DNA from: Acidobacteriota bacterium
GTDB taxonomy: Bacteria > Actinomycetota > Acidimicrobiia > Spongiisociales > UBA5794
Direction: 5' to 3'
Assembly (NCBI GenBank): GCA_022566415.1
Contig: JADFIY010000008.1
Location: forward strand, 1 to 33,188
Length of the DNA stretch: 33,188 nt
The translations under genes were made by a program, and so were the position numbers. A model generated the notes under the pieces. That model did no database searches. It saw nothing but the letters and a program-made list of their open reading frames with translations, and was not told the origin of the DNA. Below, piece by piece: positions 33,069 through 33,188 of the stretch (position 1 is the stretch's first letter; each line of letters starts with the position of its first letter).

Positions 33069-33188
33069 ATGAACCCGCAGGTCCTCGTCGTTGGAGGCGG
33101 TCCCTCAGGAGCGTCCTCCGCCTACTGGCTGGCCGACCGCGGCGTGGATGTCCTTCTCGTTGAGAAGAAAACCTATCCGCGCGAAAAG
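33069..33188 (+). CDS. FAD-dependent oxidoreductase, geranylgeranyl reductase-like N-terminus (runs off window)
   Basis: MNPQVLVVGGGPSGASSAYWLADRGVDVLLVEKKTYPREK: GxGxxG dinucleotide-binding motif. Confidence 0.8.
   Translation, partial: MNPQVLVVGGGPSGASSAYWLADRGVDVLLVEKKTYPREK

Noticed and set aside
1-33188. tRNA/rRNA genes, transposases, integrases, phage genes
   Set aside because: None recognised on either strand.

Overview
High-GC actinobacterial-type chromosomal window, probably from an uncultured Acidimicrobiia-like lineage (taxonomy is inference). The first ~0.94 kb looks foreign: a lower-GC RseP (site-2 protease) C-terminus is joined in frame to the N-terminus of a class II ribonucleotide reductase (nrdJ). 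This is most simply a chimeric assembly junction. The rest encodes: an MFS transporter; an acyl-CoA synthetase and a PLP dehydratase; a Clp1/Grc3-like P-loop protein; an asparaginase / GNAT / MshA-like operon; an RsiG-like protein; an M23 peptidase; a MoaD-membrane protein fusion; a tyrosine-catabolism cluster (hmgA, an unknown protein, fahA, divergent hppD) with mvaB; a thioredoxin-fold protein with an in-frame UGA; a SAM hydrolase; Rex; and a non-canonical respiratory cluster. The most interesting items are: (1) a CcoN-CcoO fusion in which all six expected heme/CuB histidines appear replaced, divergent from a split cytochrome b/Rieske/diheme cytochrome c/ferredoxin operon; (2) a ~30-aa mini-domain occurring four times across two respiratory proteins on Pro/Ala-rich linkers; (3) a candidate selenoprotein (WASW-UGA-GCRYDLP); (4) a dispersed intergenic heptanucleotide repeat family that keeps 7-bp register while changing unit sequence and often starts directly at stop codons; (5) tandem NrdR boxes and a promoter upstream of nrdJ. 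All calls were made by eye; no database searches or computations were run.
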